Positions 9,295 to 17,467 of a DNA stretch of 50,561 nucleotides are shown piece by piece. Position 1 is the first letter of the stretch, and each line of letters begins with the position of its first letter. The position numbers were made by a program, and so were the translations under genes. The notes below the pieces were generated by a model. That model was not told the DNA's origin. It searched no databases and saw only the letters and a program-made list of their open reading frames with translations. Origin of the DNA: an uncultured Eubacteriales bacterium (GTDB lineage: Bacteria > Bacillota > Clostridia > Lachnospirales > Lachnospiraceae); assembly GCA_949294665.1 (NCBI GenBank), contig CASFID010000073.1:1-50561 (forward strand), read 5' to 3'.

Positions 9295-9654
9295 ATGAAA
9301 AAAGAAGTATTGGAGTATGTTGTGAAAAAGACGCATGAGATGATGGAGGCATTCTCCTGTAGTGCAGAGGCGAAAGCGGCCGGACAGGCGTGGCTTGACG
9401 CGGTTGGAACCGAGAAGGAAACTCAGGAAACCAGAAAATATATCGCAGAACTTGAGGCGGATATCATGCCTTTAGACAGGCTGATCGCATTTGCAGAGTC
9501 TGAGGATGGCGCGAAAGTATTCGGAGAAGAGAAAACAAAGGAAGTTGCAGCTCATGCAAGAGAGATCAGAGCGGCCGGAGCAAAATACTGCGACTGTCCG
9601 GCATGCGCGGCGGCTGAAGCGATCCTCTCGAAGAAAGAGGAAATGCTGGGCTGA
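9295..9654 (+). CDS. Small cytosolic protein with a CPAC motif, function unknown
   Basis: A 119-residue charged, helix-rich protein with no signal or membrane segment. Near its end it carries CDCPACAAA, a CxxC pair that could bind metal or act in thiol chemistry. Similar short proteins are common in Lachnospiraceae and have sometimes been labelled Hsp90-like; nothing in the sequence supports an Hsp90 ATPase. The start has AAAGGAAACAGG upstream. It stands alone between the DUF3810 gene and the hydratase gene and has the codon use of its neighbours. Confidence 0.75.
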   Translation: MKKEVLEYVVKKTHEMMEAFSCSAEAKAAGQAWLDAVGTEKETQETRKYIAELEADIMPLDRLIAFAESEDGAKVFGEEKTKEVAAHAREIRAAGAKYCDCPACAAAEAILSKKEEMLG

Positions 9655-9783
9655 GACAGGCCGGAGTACGTTTCCATTCAGGCGCCGTGTTATGGGAAAT
9701 CTGCAAAAGTTCCCGAAGGAAAATATCAACGTACTATGTGGAAAACGTCGTTTAAACTGCGAAATGAAAATTGGAAAGAGAGA

Positions 9784-9812
9784 TTTACTCCCTCTGTTAA
9801 ATGTGATAGAAT
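9784..9812 (+). promoter_or_regulatory. Sigma-A-type promoter of the aconitase-family gene
   Basis: TTTACT at 9784-9789 and TAGAAT at 9807-9812 are separated by exactly 17 nt, 67 nt before the ATG of the hydratase gene. The rest of the 9655-9878 spacer shows no convincing gene. Confidence 0.6.
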
Positions 9813-9878
9813 ATCTCCGTTGAGCATGAAAGTTTTTATATGAAAGTATAAAATTCAGCAGACGAGAAGGAGGATTAT

Positions 9879-12152
9879 ATGATCAAATTATATGACAACG
9901 GCGTCTACCTCTTAAACGGCGCCGAGATTGTGGAAGATACAGGAAATGTCCGGGTTCCGCTTTCAAAGGAAGAGGCCGCGCAGAATACGATGGCGTACGG
10001 CATCTTAAACGCGCACAATACTTCCGGAAATATGGAGAACCTTCAGATCAAATTCGACAAGCTGACGTCCCACGACATCACATTCGTTGGGATCATCCAG
10101 ACAGCGCGCGCATCGGGCCTTGAAAAATTCCCGATCCCGTATGTACTGACGAACTGTCACAACAGTCTCTGCGCAGTGGGCGGCACGATCAATGAGGACG
10201 ACCACATGTTCGGACTGACCTGCGCGAAGAAATACGGAGGCGTCTATGTTCCGCCTCACCAGGCGGTCATCCATCAGTTTGCACGCGAGATGCTTGCAGG
10301 CGGAGGAAAGATGATCCTCGGATCTGACAGCCATACACGTTACGGCGCTCTGGGTACTATGGCGATGGGCGAGGGCGGGCCCGAACTTGTCAAACAGCTT
10401 CTCAATAAGACATATGATATCAAGATGCCGGATGTGATCGCGATCTATCTTGACGGCGAGCCGGCAAAAGGCGTCGGACCGCAGGACGTTGCGCTTGCAA
10501 TTATCGGCGCGGTATTTAAAAATGGCTATGTAAACAATAAAGTGATGGAGTTCGTCGGACCGGGCGTTAAAAAGCTAAGCGCTGACTTCCGTATCGGCAT
10601 CGACGTTATGACGACAGAGACGACCTGCCTGTCCTCCATCTGGACGACGGACGAGAAGATCGAAGAGTTCTACGAGATCCATGGAAGAAGCGGAGACTAC
10701 AAGGAGCTGAACCCGGGAGCATGCACATATTACGACGGCTGCGTCTATGTGGACTTAAGCGAGATCAAACCGATGATCGCCATGCCGTTCCACCCGAGCA
10801 ACGTGTACACGATCGACGAAGTGAACGCCAACTTAAAGGACGTTCTTCACGATGTAGAGCAGAAGGCTCTTGTAAGTCTGGACGGAGCGGTAGAGTATTC
10901 CCTGCAGGATAAGATACGAAATGGAAAGCTCTATGTAGAGCAGGGCATCATCGCAGGATGCGCCGGCGGCGGATTTGAAAATATCTGCGCGGCGGCAGAT
11001 ATTATCAGGGGACACAATATCGGCTCCGATGCGTTTACATTCAGCGTATATCCGGCAAGTATGCCTGTTTATATGGAACTTGTGAAGAATGGTGCGGTAG
11101 CCGATCTGATGGAGGCGGGAACTGTCGTGAAGACGGCGTTCTGCGGCCCGTGTTTCGGCGCAGGAGACACACCTGCGAACAACGCGTTCTCCATCCGCCA
11201 CACAACAAGGAACTTCCCGAACCGTGAAGGAAGCAAGCTCCAGAGCGGACAGATCTCCTCTGTGGCTCTTATGGATGCACGTTCTATTGCGGCTACAGCG
11301 GCAAATAAAGGATACCTCACATCAGCGACAGATCTGGATGTGGAGTACAAAGGACAGAAATATCATTTCGACAGCAACATTTATGCAAACCGTGTATTTG
11401 ACAGCCATGGTGTGGCAGATCCGAGCGTGGAGATCCAGTTCGGACCGAACATCAAGGACTGGCCGGAGATGTCCGCACTGCCGGAAAATCTGATCGTCAA
11501 AGTCGTGTCCGAGATCCACGATCCGGTCACAACGACGGACGAGCTCATCCCGTCAGGCGAGACTTCCTCCTACCGTTCCAACCCGCTGGGCCTTGCAGAG
11601 TTCGCACTCTCCAGAAAAGATCCGGCATATGTGGGACGGGCGAAAGAAGTGCAGAAAGCGCAGAAAGCCATCGAATCCGGCACATGTCCGCTCGACGCGC
11701 TGGAAGAACTGAAACCGGTAATGGCCACGATCCAGAAGACATATCCGGAAGTAGGCAAAGGAAATATCGGCGTTGGAAGTACGATCTTCGCAGTGAAGCC
11801 GGGCGACGGTTCTGCAAGAGAGCAGGCGGCGTCCTGCCAGAAAGTTCTCGGAGGATGGGCGAACATTGCCATCGAGTACGCGACAAAGCGCTATCGTTCC
11901 AACCTGATCAACTGGGGAATGCTCCCATTCCTCACGGACGCGGATCACGAGCATCTGCCGTTTAAGAACGGAGACTATATCTTCGTGCCGGATGTAAGAA
12001 AGGCGGTCGAGGAGAAAGCAGACGTCATCAAAGCATATGTAGTCGGCGATGAACTCAAAGAGATCACTCTGAGACTCGGCGACCTGACCGATGCAGAGAG
12101 ACAGATCATCCTGGACGGATGCCTGATCAACTACTATAAAGCAGAGAGATAG
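9879..12152 (+). CDS. Aconitase-family hydratase (YbhJ-like)
   Basis: A 757-residue protein of the aconitase superfamily, closest in layout to the uncharacterised hydratase YbhJ of E. coli. The substrate-binding signature [18 protein letters not shown] is intact. Three cysteines sit where aconitases bind a [4Fe-4S] cluster: Cys361 (AGCAGGG), Cys422 and Cys425 (CGPCFGAG), so a hydro-lyase reaction on a hydroxy acid is likely. True AcnA proteins are about 890 residues and AcnB about 865; neighbours give no citrate-cycle context, so the substrate is open. The ATG at 9879 follows GAAGGAGG closely. Transcription probably starts at the 9784-9812 promoter and ends at the hairpin near 12379-12413. 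Confidence 0.88.
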   Translation: MIKLYDNGVYLLNGAEIVEDTGNVRVPLSKEEAAQNTMAYGILNAHNTSGNMENLQIKFDKLTSHDITFVGIIQTARASGLEKFPIPYVLTNCHNSLCAVGGTINEDDHMFGLTCAKKYGGVYVPPHQAVIHQFAREMLAGGGKMILGSDSHTRYGALGTMAMGEGGPELVKQLLNKTYDIKMPDVIAIYLDGEPAKGVGPQDVALAIIGAVFKNGYVNNKVMEFVGPGVKKLSADFRIGIDVMTTETTCLSSIWTTDEKIEEFYEIHGRSGDYKELNPGACTYYDGCVYVDLSEIKPMIAMPFHPSNVYTIDEVNANLKDVLHDVEQKALVSLDGAVEYSLQDKIRNGKLYVEQGIIAGCAGGGFENICAAADIIRGHNIGSDAFTFSVYPASMPVYMELVKNGAVADLMEAGTVVKTAFCGPCFGAGDTPANNAFSIRHTTRNFPNREGSKLQSGQISSVALMDARSIAATAANKGYLTSATDLDVEYKGQKYHFDSNIYANRVFDSHGVADPSVEIQFGPNIKDWPEMSALPENLIVKVVSEIHDPVTTTDELIPSGETSSYRSNPLGLAEFALSRKDPAYVGRAKEVQKAQKAIESGTCPLDALEELKPVMATIQKTYPEVGKGNIGVGSTIFAVKPGDGSAREQAASCQKVLGGWANIAIEYATKRYRSNLINWGMLPFLTDADHEHLPFKNGDYIFVPDVRKAVEEKADVIKAYVVGDELKEITLRLGDLTDAERQIILDGCLINYYKAER

Positions 12153-12238
12153 ATTCGTGTTTGTCGGATAGACTTTCCAGGATAAATCATCCGAAAATCA
12201 CTTGGATACAGTAGGATGACTCACGTATTCGTATATGG

Positions 12239-12364
12239 CGGAAGAATGCTTCCGGAAATATCAGAGGACTGTATGTGGGAGACCGATTCTACCTCATATC
12301 GGGAAATACGGTCGAATCCTTTGAACTTGAAAGCTTCGAGAAGATAGACGACATTGTCCTGTGA
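12239..12364 (+). pseudogene. Remnant of the C-terminus of a beta-propeller domain protein
   Basis: In one frame, 12239-12364 reads as about 41 residues containing NIRGLYVGDRFYLISGNTV and ending ...KIDDIVL before a TGA. This looks like the last blade of secreted clostridial beta-propeller domain proteins (PF09826-like, from memory of the family). An in-frame TAG at 12212-12214 lies just before it and no start or ribosome site serves it. It is probably a decayed relic, with the terminator downstream perhaps inherited from the lost gene. Confidence 0.5.
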
Positions 12365-12378
12365 AGGCAGCTGATTTT

Positions 12379-12413
12379 CCCTCTGAACCCGTTTTGAGTC
12401 CGGAGGGATTTTT
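12379..12413 (+). terminator. Intrinsic terminator
   Basis: Arms 12379-12388 and 12398-12407 pair over 10 positions with one wobble and one mismatch, followed by T5 at 12409-12413. It ends rightward transcription from the hydratase gene just at the stop codon of the convergent glycosyltransferase gene. Confidence 0.7.
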
Positions 12414-13351
12414 CAGCGCTCTGCGACTTCCGGGAATCCCCGTTTTTTCTTAACGATATATATCGGTCTTCTCTTGCTTTCCATATAATCCTTTGATATA
12501 TACTGACCGAGGATAGAGAGAAAGAACATCTGTATACCGTTCAGTATGAGGATCAGACATATGAGCAGCGGGATTCCGCTCAATGCGCCGGAAAAAACAA
12601 CTGTACCTATTCCTGTCAGAAGCGCGGCGAGGATGAGCAGGGCGCCGGTTGCGCCGGCCATTGACGCAGGAGCCGGGGAAAAAGAAAGGATGCCGTCGAC
12701 TGCATAACGGAATAAAGAGCCAAAAGACCACTTTGTCTCTCCGGCAGTCCGCCCGACATTATGGAACGGGATCCATTTTGTGTCGAATCCTACGAAAGAG
12801 AAGATTCCTTTCATATATCGGTTGTATTCTTTCAATTCCAGAACAGAGTCCGCCATCGTGCGGTTCATCATGCGGAAATCACCTTTCCCATCGCCCATAT
12901 CCAGCTTGCACATATGAGTAACTACTTTATAGAATATCCGGGAGAGGAGGCTGCGCAGCCGGTTTTCTCCCGTTCTGTCTTCCCGAAGCCCGGCACAGCA
13001 GTCATATCCTTCCGTCTTTACGACATGATACATTTCCTTGAGCAGCTCCGGCGGATGCTGCAGATCCGCATCCATGAACACACAGTAGTCGCCGGATGCA
13101 TTCTGGAGTCCGGCATACATGGCGGCTTCTTTTCCGAAGTTCCTGGAGAAAGAGATAGACCTGCAGCGGACGTCCGCGCGGGAGAGACTTTCAAGGATAT
13201 CGGGAGTGTGATCGCTGCTTCCGTCATCTACGAAGATGAATTCGCATTCAGCGCCGTCAATATCCGCTGCCGCTTCAGATGTTCTGCGGTAGAATTCGGG
13301 CAGCGCTTTTTCTTCATTGTAGCAGGGCACGATGATACTGATCTTATCCAT
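12413..13351 (-). CDS. Family 2 glycosyltransferase, GtrB / polyprenyl-phosphate glycosyltransferase type
   Basis: A 312-residue protein with a GT-A domain: IIVPCYNEE at the start, FVDDGSSDH (DDGS at 42-45) for the nucleotide, and DADLQHP (DAD at 94-96) for the metal. Two C-terminal transmembrane helices follow at about 231-255 and 260-283. This is the layout of bactoprenol-phosphate sugar transferases such as GtrB and DPM1-like enzymes, which move a sugar from UDP to undecaprenyl phosphate at the inner face of the membrane. It is 71 nt downstream of the YfhO-like gene on the same strand. Together they may decorate a wall polymer, with YfhO-like proteins proposed as the lipid-linked-sugar-dependent transferase. 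Confidence 0.9.
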   Translation of the reverse strand: MDKISIIVPCYNEEKALPEFYRRTSEAAADIDGAECEFIFVDDGSSDHTPDILESLSRADVRCRSISFSRNFGKEAAMYAGLQNASGDYCVFMDADLQHPPELLKEMYHVVKTEGYDCCAGLREDRTGENRLRSLLSRIFYKVVTHMCKLDMGDGKGDFRMMNRTMADSVLELKEYNRYMKGIFSFVGFDTKWIPFHNVGRTAGETKWSFGSLFRYAVDGILSFSPAPASMAGATGALLILAALLTGIGTVVFSGALSGIPLLICLILILNGIQMFFLSILGQYISKDYMESKRRPIYIVKKKRGFPEVAER

Positions 13352-13422
13352 TACAGGTTACTCCTTTCCTGAAAACACTGAATTTATATAATATATAGTT
13401 GCCGGCCACGGTAATTACGCTG

Positions 13423-15969
13423 TCAGCCAGACAGGGAATCCCTGCAAAGGGAATCCCGGCATATTGATATGGCAAGGAAGGCAATATATCCGACTGCCGC
13501 TGTGAGGCTTACTACGCAGCCGGCTGACTTCCCGGGCGGAGAAAAGAGAATATCTATCCTGTGTTCTCCTTCTTCCAGCAGGGCTCCTGCAAATGCCTGA
13601 TTGACTGTGACGGGCTCGGTCTCCTTCCCGTCTACCAGTATCCTGAGCCCGTTCTGCATGGGGACAGAAGTGGCAAGACAGCCGTTCGTATCCGCCTTAA
13701 TTGTACCGGAGAGGACCGGATACCCGCCGGTTTTCGCTGCCGATGATGCCGGAGTAAGCGGGGTATACGTCTTTTCGGACAGAAGTTCCCTGCTGTACAG
13801 ATGCCACTGGAGATCCGTCAGACGGTAATGACCTCTGGAAAATGTGACCTCCAGGCGGTCGACGCCCTGTGGCGCATCGGAGGAAAACTGATAATGAAAA
13901 TCGTTGTTGCCGTTCGGATACGGCGCAAAGGCGGCGGACAGCTTATTGCGTATACCGTTGATGTCGATGACCACGGGTTTTTGCCACGAAAGATTTTCCA
14001 CATGAAACTGGCAGAGTGCGATATATCCGGGAACCGGATCATGTATGTCGACTGTCAGCGTACAGGTCTTGCCGGCCGTGATCTCCCATCCGTTTCCGAC
14101 CGGTCGGATATCCAGACCGTCGGGCAGATCCCCGGCAGTAAGGACAGGCTCCCATGTGGGGATGCCGCCGTCGGCAGCGGCTCCGGAGCTGTCTGTAACA
14201 GTCCGGCGCGTGATAACGTCCAGTTTTGTGTAAGGATCAAGCGTCTCGAACCATTTCTGTGAGACTGTGTCGTCTGTGAAATAAGCCATGGGCAGCACGT
14301 TTTCGTTTTCGGCGACAACGTTTTCTCCAGATCTGTATATGACATGATATCCGGCAGGTATATGATCTGCTGTTGTCTCAAGATATCGAACGCCCAGGAG
14401 ATTTAACATGAACGGATTGTCCGATGTCAGCAGAGCCACCCGGTTGTTGATGCGGATCGGCGTCATAAGCGTGTCATAGTACAGATCTGAATATTCCCTG
14501 TCAGTGACAGAAGAGTACATCGTGCTCCGCGTCCTGTCCGTAATCAGTTCATTTCCGCTTACAAGAGGATCGGACAGACTGTCAAAATGTGAGAATTCAT
14601 CCATATCTATCTGCTTAAGATCTTCACTGGTCAGCCCTGTTCTGAGCTGAGACCGGGCCACCCAGTCTTCGGTTCCTGCGGTAGTTATATACATACCCGT
14701 CGGTGCGATCAGAAGAAGACATCCGGCGGCCATTCCCGCTCCGGCTCCTGTGAGATGCAGACGTCTGCGGCAGCCGGAGGCTCTCTGAATCCGATACCTG
14801 CTTAAAAGCGCCAGACAGAAAAGGATTCCAAGTTCCGCCATGATCCACGGAAACTGTTCCTGACTGAACCATAGGAGCCCTACAGGGAGCATGATAAGAA
14901 AAGGCCACAGAGGCGTCGATACACCCGGGGACTTATTCCTGTTCCGGAAGTTCTCCTTTTGTATGTTCAGAAACCGCACGCAATGCAGGATCACAAGAGG
15001 CATGAACGGGATGAGTATCTTGGGCCTGGCGTACAACCCGGCGTTTAAAAGATAAGAAAATATCCCGAACAATCCGAAAAGAAGACAGAGAATGCTGTCC
15101 GCCCTGATCTGTTTTATCCTGAGTCCTGCGAGGAGCGCATAGAGACAGACAAATGTAAGGCCCATGCCGTATTCGTTAAACAGGAGATTGTTCAGCACCG
15201 GATTCGGAGCGAACAGTTCAGCCAGCGTCAGAAGTCCCGCCGTGCTTCCGGTCCTCCTATGCTCCAGCAGTATAAGTCCTGTAGGGATAAGGAGCGCTGC
15301 GGTCATTGCTGCCGCAAGGAGCGCGGAGGGAACATAGCGTTTCAGGAAAGAGTTCCGCCAGAACGATTTTCCCTCTATACGGAGCCAGTACCAGCCTGCC
15401 GCTGCAAAAGCAGATATGGCGAAGTAGAAGCTGCTCAGGCAGATAAACGCCATGCACAGAGGAAGATATCGCCAGAACTTTTTCCTGATACAGATAAATG
15501 CCAGGAGCACGAAAGGCAGATAATTTACAAACATGATCTGTCTGTGCATATGGAACATACAGCCCGCCGTCATAAAAAGAATGCTTCCGATCCAGGAAAG
15601 GGCCGGGCTTATCTCCTCGGTTCTAAGCCATGTGAAGCAGAGGAGTACAGACATGAGATAGAGAGCCATCATATACCAGATAAGGATATGTGCCATGGGG
15701 ACCTGCGGCAGCAGGCAGCCGATGACAATGTCCGGTCTTAAAAATCCGTAGTAGGCAAACTGATATCCGTTAGAGCCTCCGCCCAGGGGAATCCAGGAGG
15801 GGAGCAGAGTGTGCTGCTCCAGACAGGCGTTCCGTATAGTTTCTGCCAGTGTGGCATGCTGGCTGAGCCAGTCTGTATTAGAGCCGTATATATATCCGTC
15901 AGGGATGATCACGGCAGTCAATATGATAAAGATCAGGATGAGAGAAGCCGGGTATAGCCATTTCTTCAT
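13423..15969 (-). CDS. YfhO family multi-spanning membrane protein (putative GT-C glycosyltransferase)
   Basis: An 848-residue protein with an N-terminal signal-anchor (KKWLYPASLILIFIILTA), the acidic loop GSNTDWLSQH, about 11-12 further transmembrane helices to near residue 420, a large outside domain of about 400 residues and a last helix at the C-terminus. YfhO-type proteins are linked to glycosylation of lipoteichoic acid or other wall polymers using lipid-linked sugars. The start is the ATG at 15967-15969, preceded by AAAGGAG; an in-frame TTG seven codons upstream would put the ribosome site inside the coding sequence. It is followed by the GtrB-like gene, which would supply such a lipid-linked sugar. 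Confidence 0.85.
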   Translation of the reverse strand: MKKWLYPASLILIFIILTAVIIPDGYIYGSNTDWLSQHATLAETIRNACLEQHTLLPSWIPLGGGSNGYQFAYYGFLRPDIVIGCLLPQVPMAHILIWYMMALYLMSVLLCFTWLRTEEISPALSWIGSILFMTAGCMFHMHRQIMFVNYLPFVLLAFICIRKKFWRYLPLCMAFICLSSFYFAISAFAAAGWYWLRIEGKSFWRNSFLKRYVPSALLAAAMTAALLIPTGLILLEHRRTGSTAGLLTLAELFAPNPVLNNLLFNEYGMGLTFVCLYALLAGLRIKQIRADSILCLLFGLFGIFSYLLNAGLYARPKILIPFMPLVILHCVRFLNIQKENFRNRNKSPGVSTPLWPFLIMLPVGLLWFSQEQFPWIMAELGILFCLALLSRYRIQRASGCRRRLHLTGAGAGMAAGCLLLIAPTGMYITTAGTEDWVARSQLRTGLTSEDLKQIDMDEFSHFDSLSDPLVSGNELITDRTRSTMYSSVTDREYSDLYYDTLMTPIRINNRVALLTSDNPFMLNLLGVRYLETTADHIPAGYHVIYRSGENVVAENENVLPMAYFTDDTVSQKWFETLDPYTKLDVITRRTVTDSSGAAADGGIPTWEPVLTAGDLPDGLDIRPVGNGWEITAGKTCTLTVDIHDPVPGYIALCQFHVENLSWQKPVVIDINGIRNKLSAAFAPYPNGNNDFHYQFSSDAPQGVDRLEVTFSRGHYRLTDLQWHLYSRELLSEKTYTPLTPASSAAKTGGYPVLSGTIKADTNGCLATSVPMQNGLRILVDGKETEPVTVNQAFAGALLEEGEHRIDILFSPPGKSAGCVVSLTAAVGYIAFLAISICRDSLCRDSLSG

Positions 15970-16111
15970 TGTTCGTGTGTCTCCTTTCAAGGGAACAGCT
16001 TAATACACTTTTCTTAAAAATAACCGGAAGTGAATCTAAAGAATTCTTAAGAAACCGTATGTTCAATGGGAAATCGTGTAAAATCAGACTTGTCGGCAAC
16101 GAGAGCGTTTT

Positions 16112-16395
16112 TTGACAGAGCTTTATGTTACAGGCTGCGTAATCAGGAGAACTGCATCCGACACAACGAAAAATGAAAAGGAAGCGCCTGGCAAAACGGC
16201 AGAGAAAGAATTTGATCTGATCGCCCTGGATACTATGATGCCCGGATTTCCAGCGGTGGGGATGATTATCCGGCCAAACCATATTCCTATAATGAACTGG
16301 TAAGCCGGGCGAAAGCCCTGGTACGGCGCTGCCAGTCTGCTGCTCCATCGGTTCCTGCGGATACACCAGGCGGACGCGGCAGAAGGTATGGGTGA
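16112..16395 (+). pseudogene. Decayed response-regulator gene (receiver domain fragments)
   Basis: One frame (16112-16303) contains EKEFDLIALDTMMPGF, the strand with the phospho-acceptor Asp of OmpR-type receiver domains. A second frame, from 16252 on, contains GGDDYPAKPYSYNELVSRAK and ALVRR, the end of a receiver domain with its conserved Lys. The 35-40 residues normally between the two parts are missing and the frame has shifted. No DNA-binding domain and no partner kinase are left. It is a deleted, frameshifted relic in the gene-poor stretch between the YfhO gene and the TPR protein. Confidence 0.65.
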
Positions 16396-16588
16396 ATGTC
16401 TGTATAAATTACGGAAGAGTCGAAACGACACTCTCCAACTGTGTAAAAAGAACCAGATGAGATACAGAACACCGGGATAGGACTGCGAAACTCGCCTGAT
16501 AAGATGTATATACTGAATATAATTTTCAGAAAATTAAAACAAAATAGAAGAAATAATAAATTTATTTAAAATAAAATTAAAAAATGTG

Positions 16589-16617
16589 TTGACAAATACC
16601 GGACTCAGTGATATTAT
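16589..16617 (+). promoter_or_regulatory. Strong sigma-A-type promoter in a gene-poor region
   Basis: TTGACA at 16589-16594, a spacer of exactly 17 nt, and TATTAT at 16612-16617, set in very AT-rich DNA. It points to the small ORF at 16736 and a terminator at 17327-17361. Confidence 0.7.
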
Positions 16618-16735
16618 AAAACCATCCAAAAGAGATAAGACAAAACAACATCTCAAAAGGATATTTATCTAAGAGAACAAAAAATATCAGTTGTTCGATT
16701 AGGTTAAAAATAAAAGACAGCAGGAGGTAAGTCCC

Positions 16736-16834
16736 ATGGACAGTATAGTTTCAGTTTATCATCAATATGTCAGTGGTACGGCAGATGGAAGTTCCTGTGA
16801 TGTAAGAGGCCTTTGCCGAAGGAAAGATCGCTGA
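16736..16834 (+). CDS. Putative 32-residue peptide with a strong ribosome site
   Basis: ATG at 16736 is preceded by AGGAGG with optimal spacing, downstream of a perfect-spacing promoter. The predicted peptide starts MDSIVSVYHQYVSG, has two Cys residues (SSCDVRGLC) and ends in a basic tail. It has no signal sequence and I do not recognise it. It may be a real small protein, a leader peptide, or the intact start of a decayed larger gene: fragments in other frames follow, for example a 38-codon ORF at 16850-16966. Confidence 0.4.
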   Translation: MDSIVSVYHQYVSGTADGSSCDVRGLCRRKDR

Positions 16835-16849
16835 TCCGGAAATATCTAG

Positions 16850-16966
16850 ATGAGAAGAGAAATGATCGGAGAGTACGGAATCCGGGTGAAGATCAAACAA
16901 GATTTAACATTTGCAGACGTATTGAATATAGATACCACATATAGCGGGATTTCAAAAGATGTGTAA
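16850..16966 (+). CDS. Putative 38-residue ORF, possibly a fragment of a decayed gene
   Basis: An ATG-initiated ORF starting MRREMIGEYGIRVKIKQ and ending with TAA. It lies 15 nt after the 32-codon ORF in another frame and has no good ribosome site. It may continue the same ancestral gene after a frameshift. The remaining DNA from 16967 to 17326 has stops in all frames and no gene I can support. Confidence 0.25.
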   Translation: MRREMIGEYGIRVKIKQDLTFADVLNIDTTYSGISKDV

Positions 16967-17326
16967 AGAAACATCGAGTAGAATATTATTTTATAGTGAA
17001 GGGCACATAGTTATAGAAGTAATAATTCAGTAAGCTGTCAGAGTATCGAGAAAGATATTGTTTCAGGTGAACAATTATAGGAATAATAACCTGGATGGCT
17101 CTTCAAAAATATAAAATAGTACCGGAGAATGGAACGAAAGTGAAAGAGTTAAGGATGCTGCTATGAACCTCAAATTGTTATTGAAGGAGGGAAGATTTAA
17201 TAAGCAGGTCTTAATAAATCGACCGCTGATCAAATAACAGATGGCAGAGGTCTCACAGGAACGTAATCTACATAATTCCTCCGATTTATATATAGAAAAA
17301 ATGATAAAATTAAATAGACTATAAGA

Positions 17327-17361
17327 TGCATCGTCGATGTCAATCGAGGGTGCATTTTTTT
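17327..17361 (+). terminator. Intrinsic terminator
   Basis: Twelve-position arms at 17327-17338 and 17343-17354, with one wobble and one mismatch and a 4-nt loop, are followed by T7. It closes the transcription unit that starts at 16589-16617. Confidence 0.8.
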
Positions 17362-17467
17362 GACATAATTGACCTCATATGATAAACTATTGAAAAGTAT
17401 TGTCTTATGTTAAAAATCAGAAAGACATATGCTGACCGATGAAATAATTTTCGACGAGGTGAATGCG

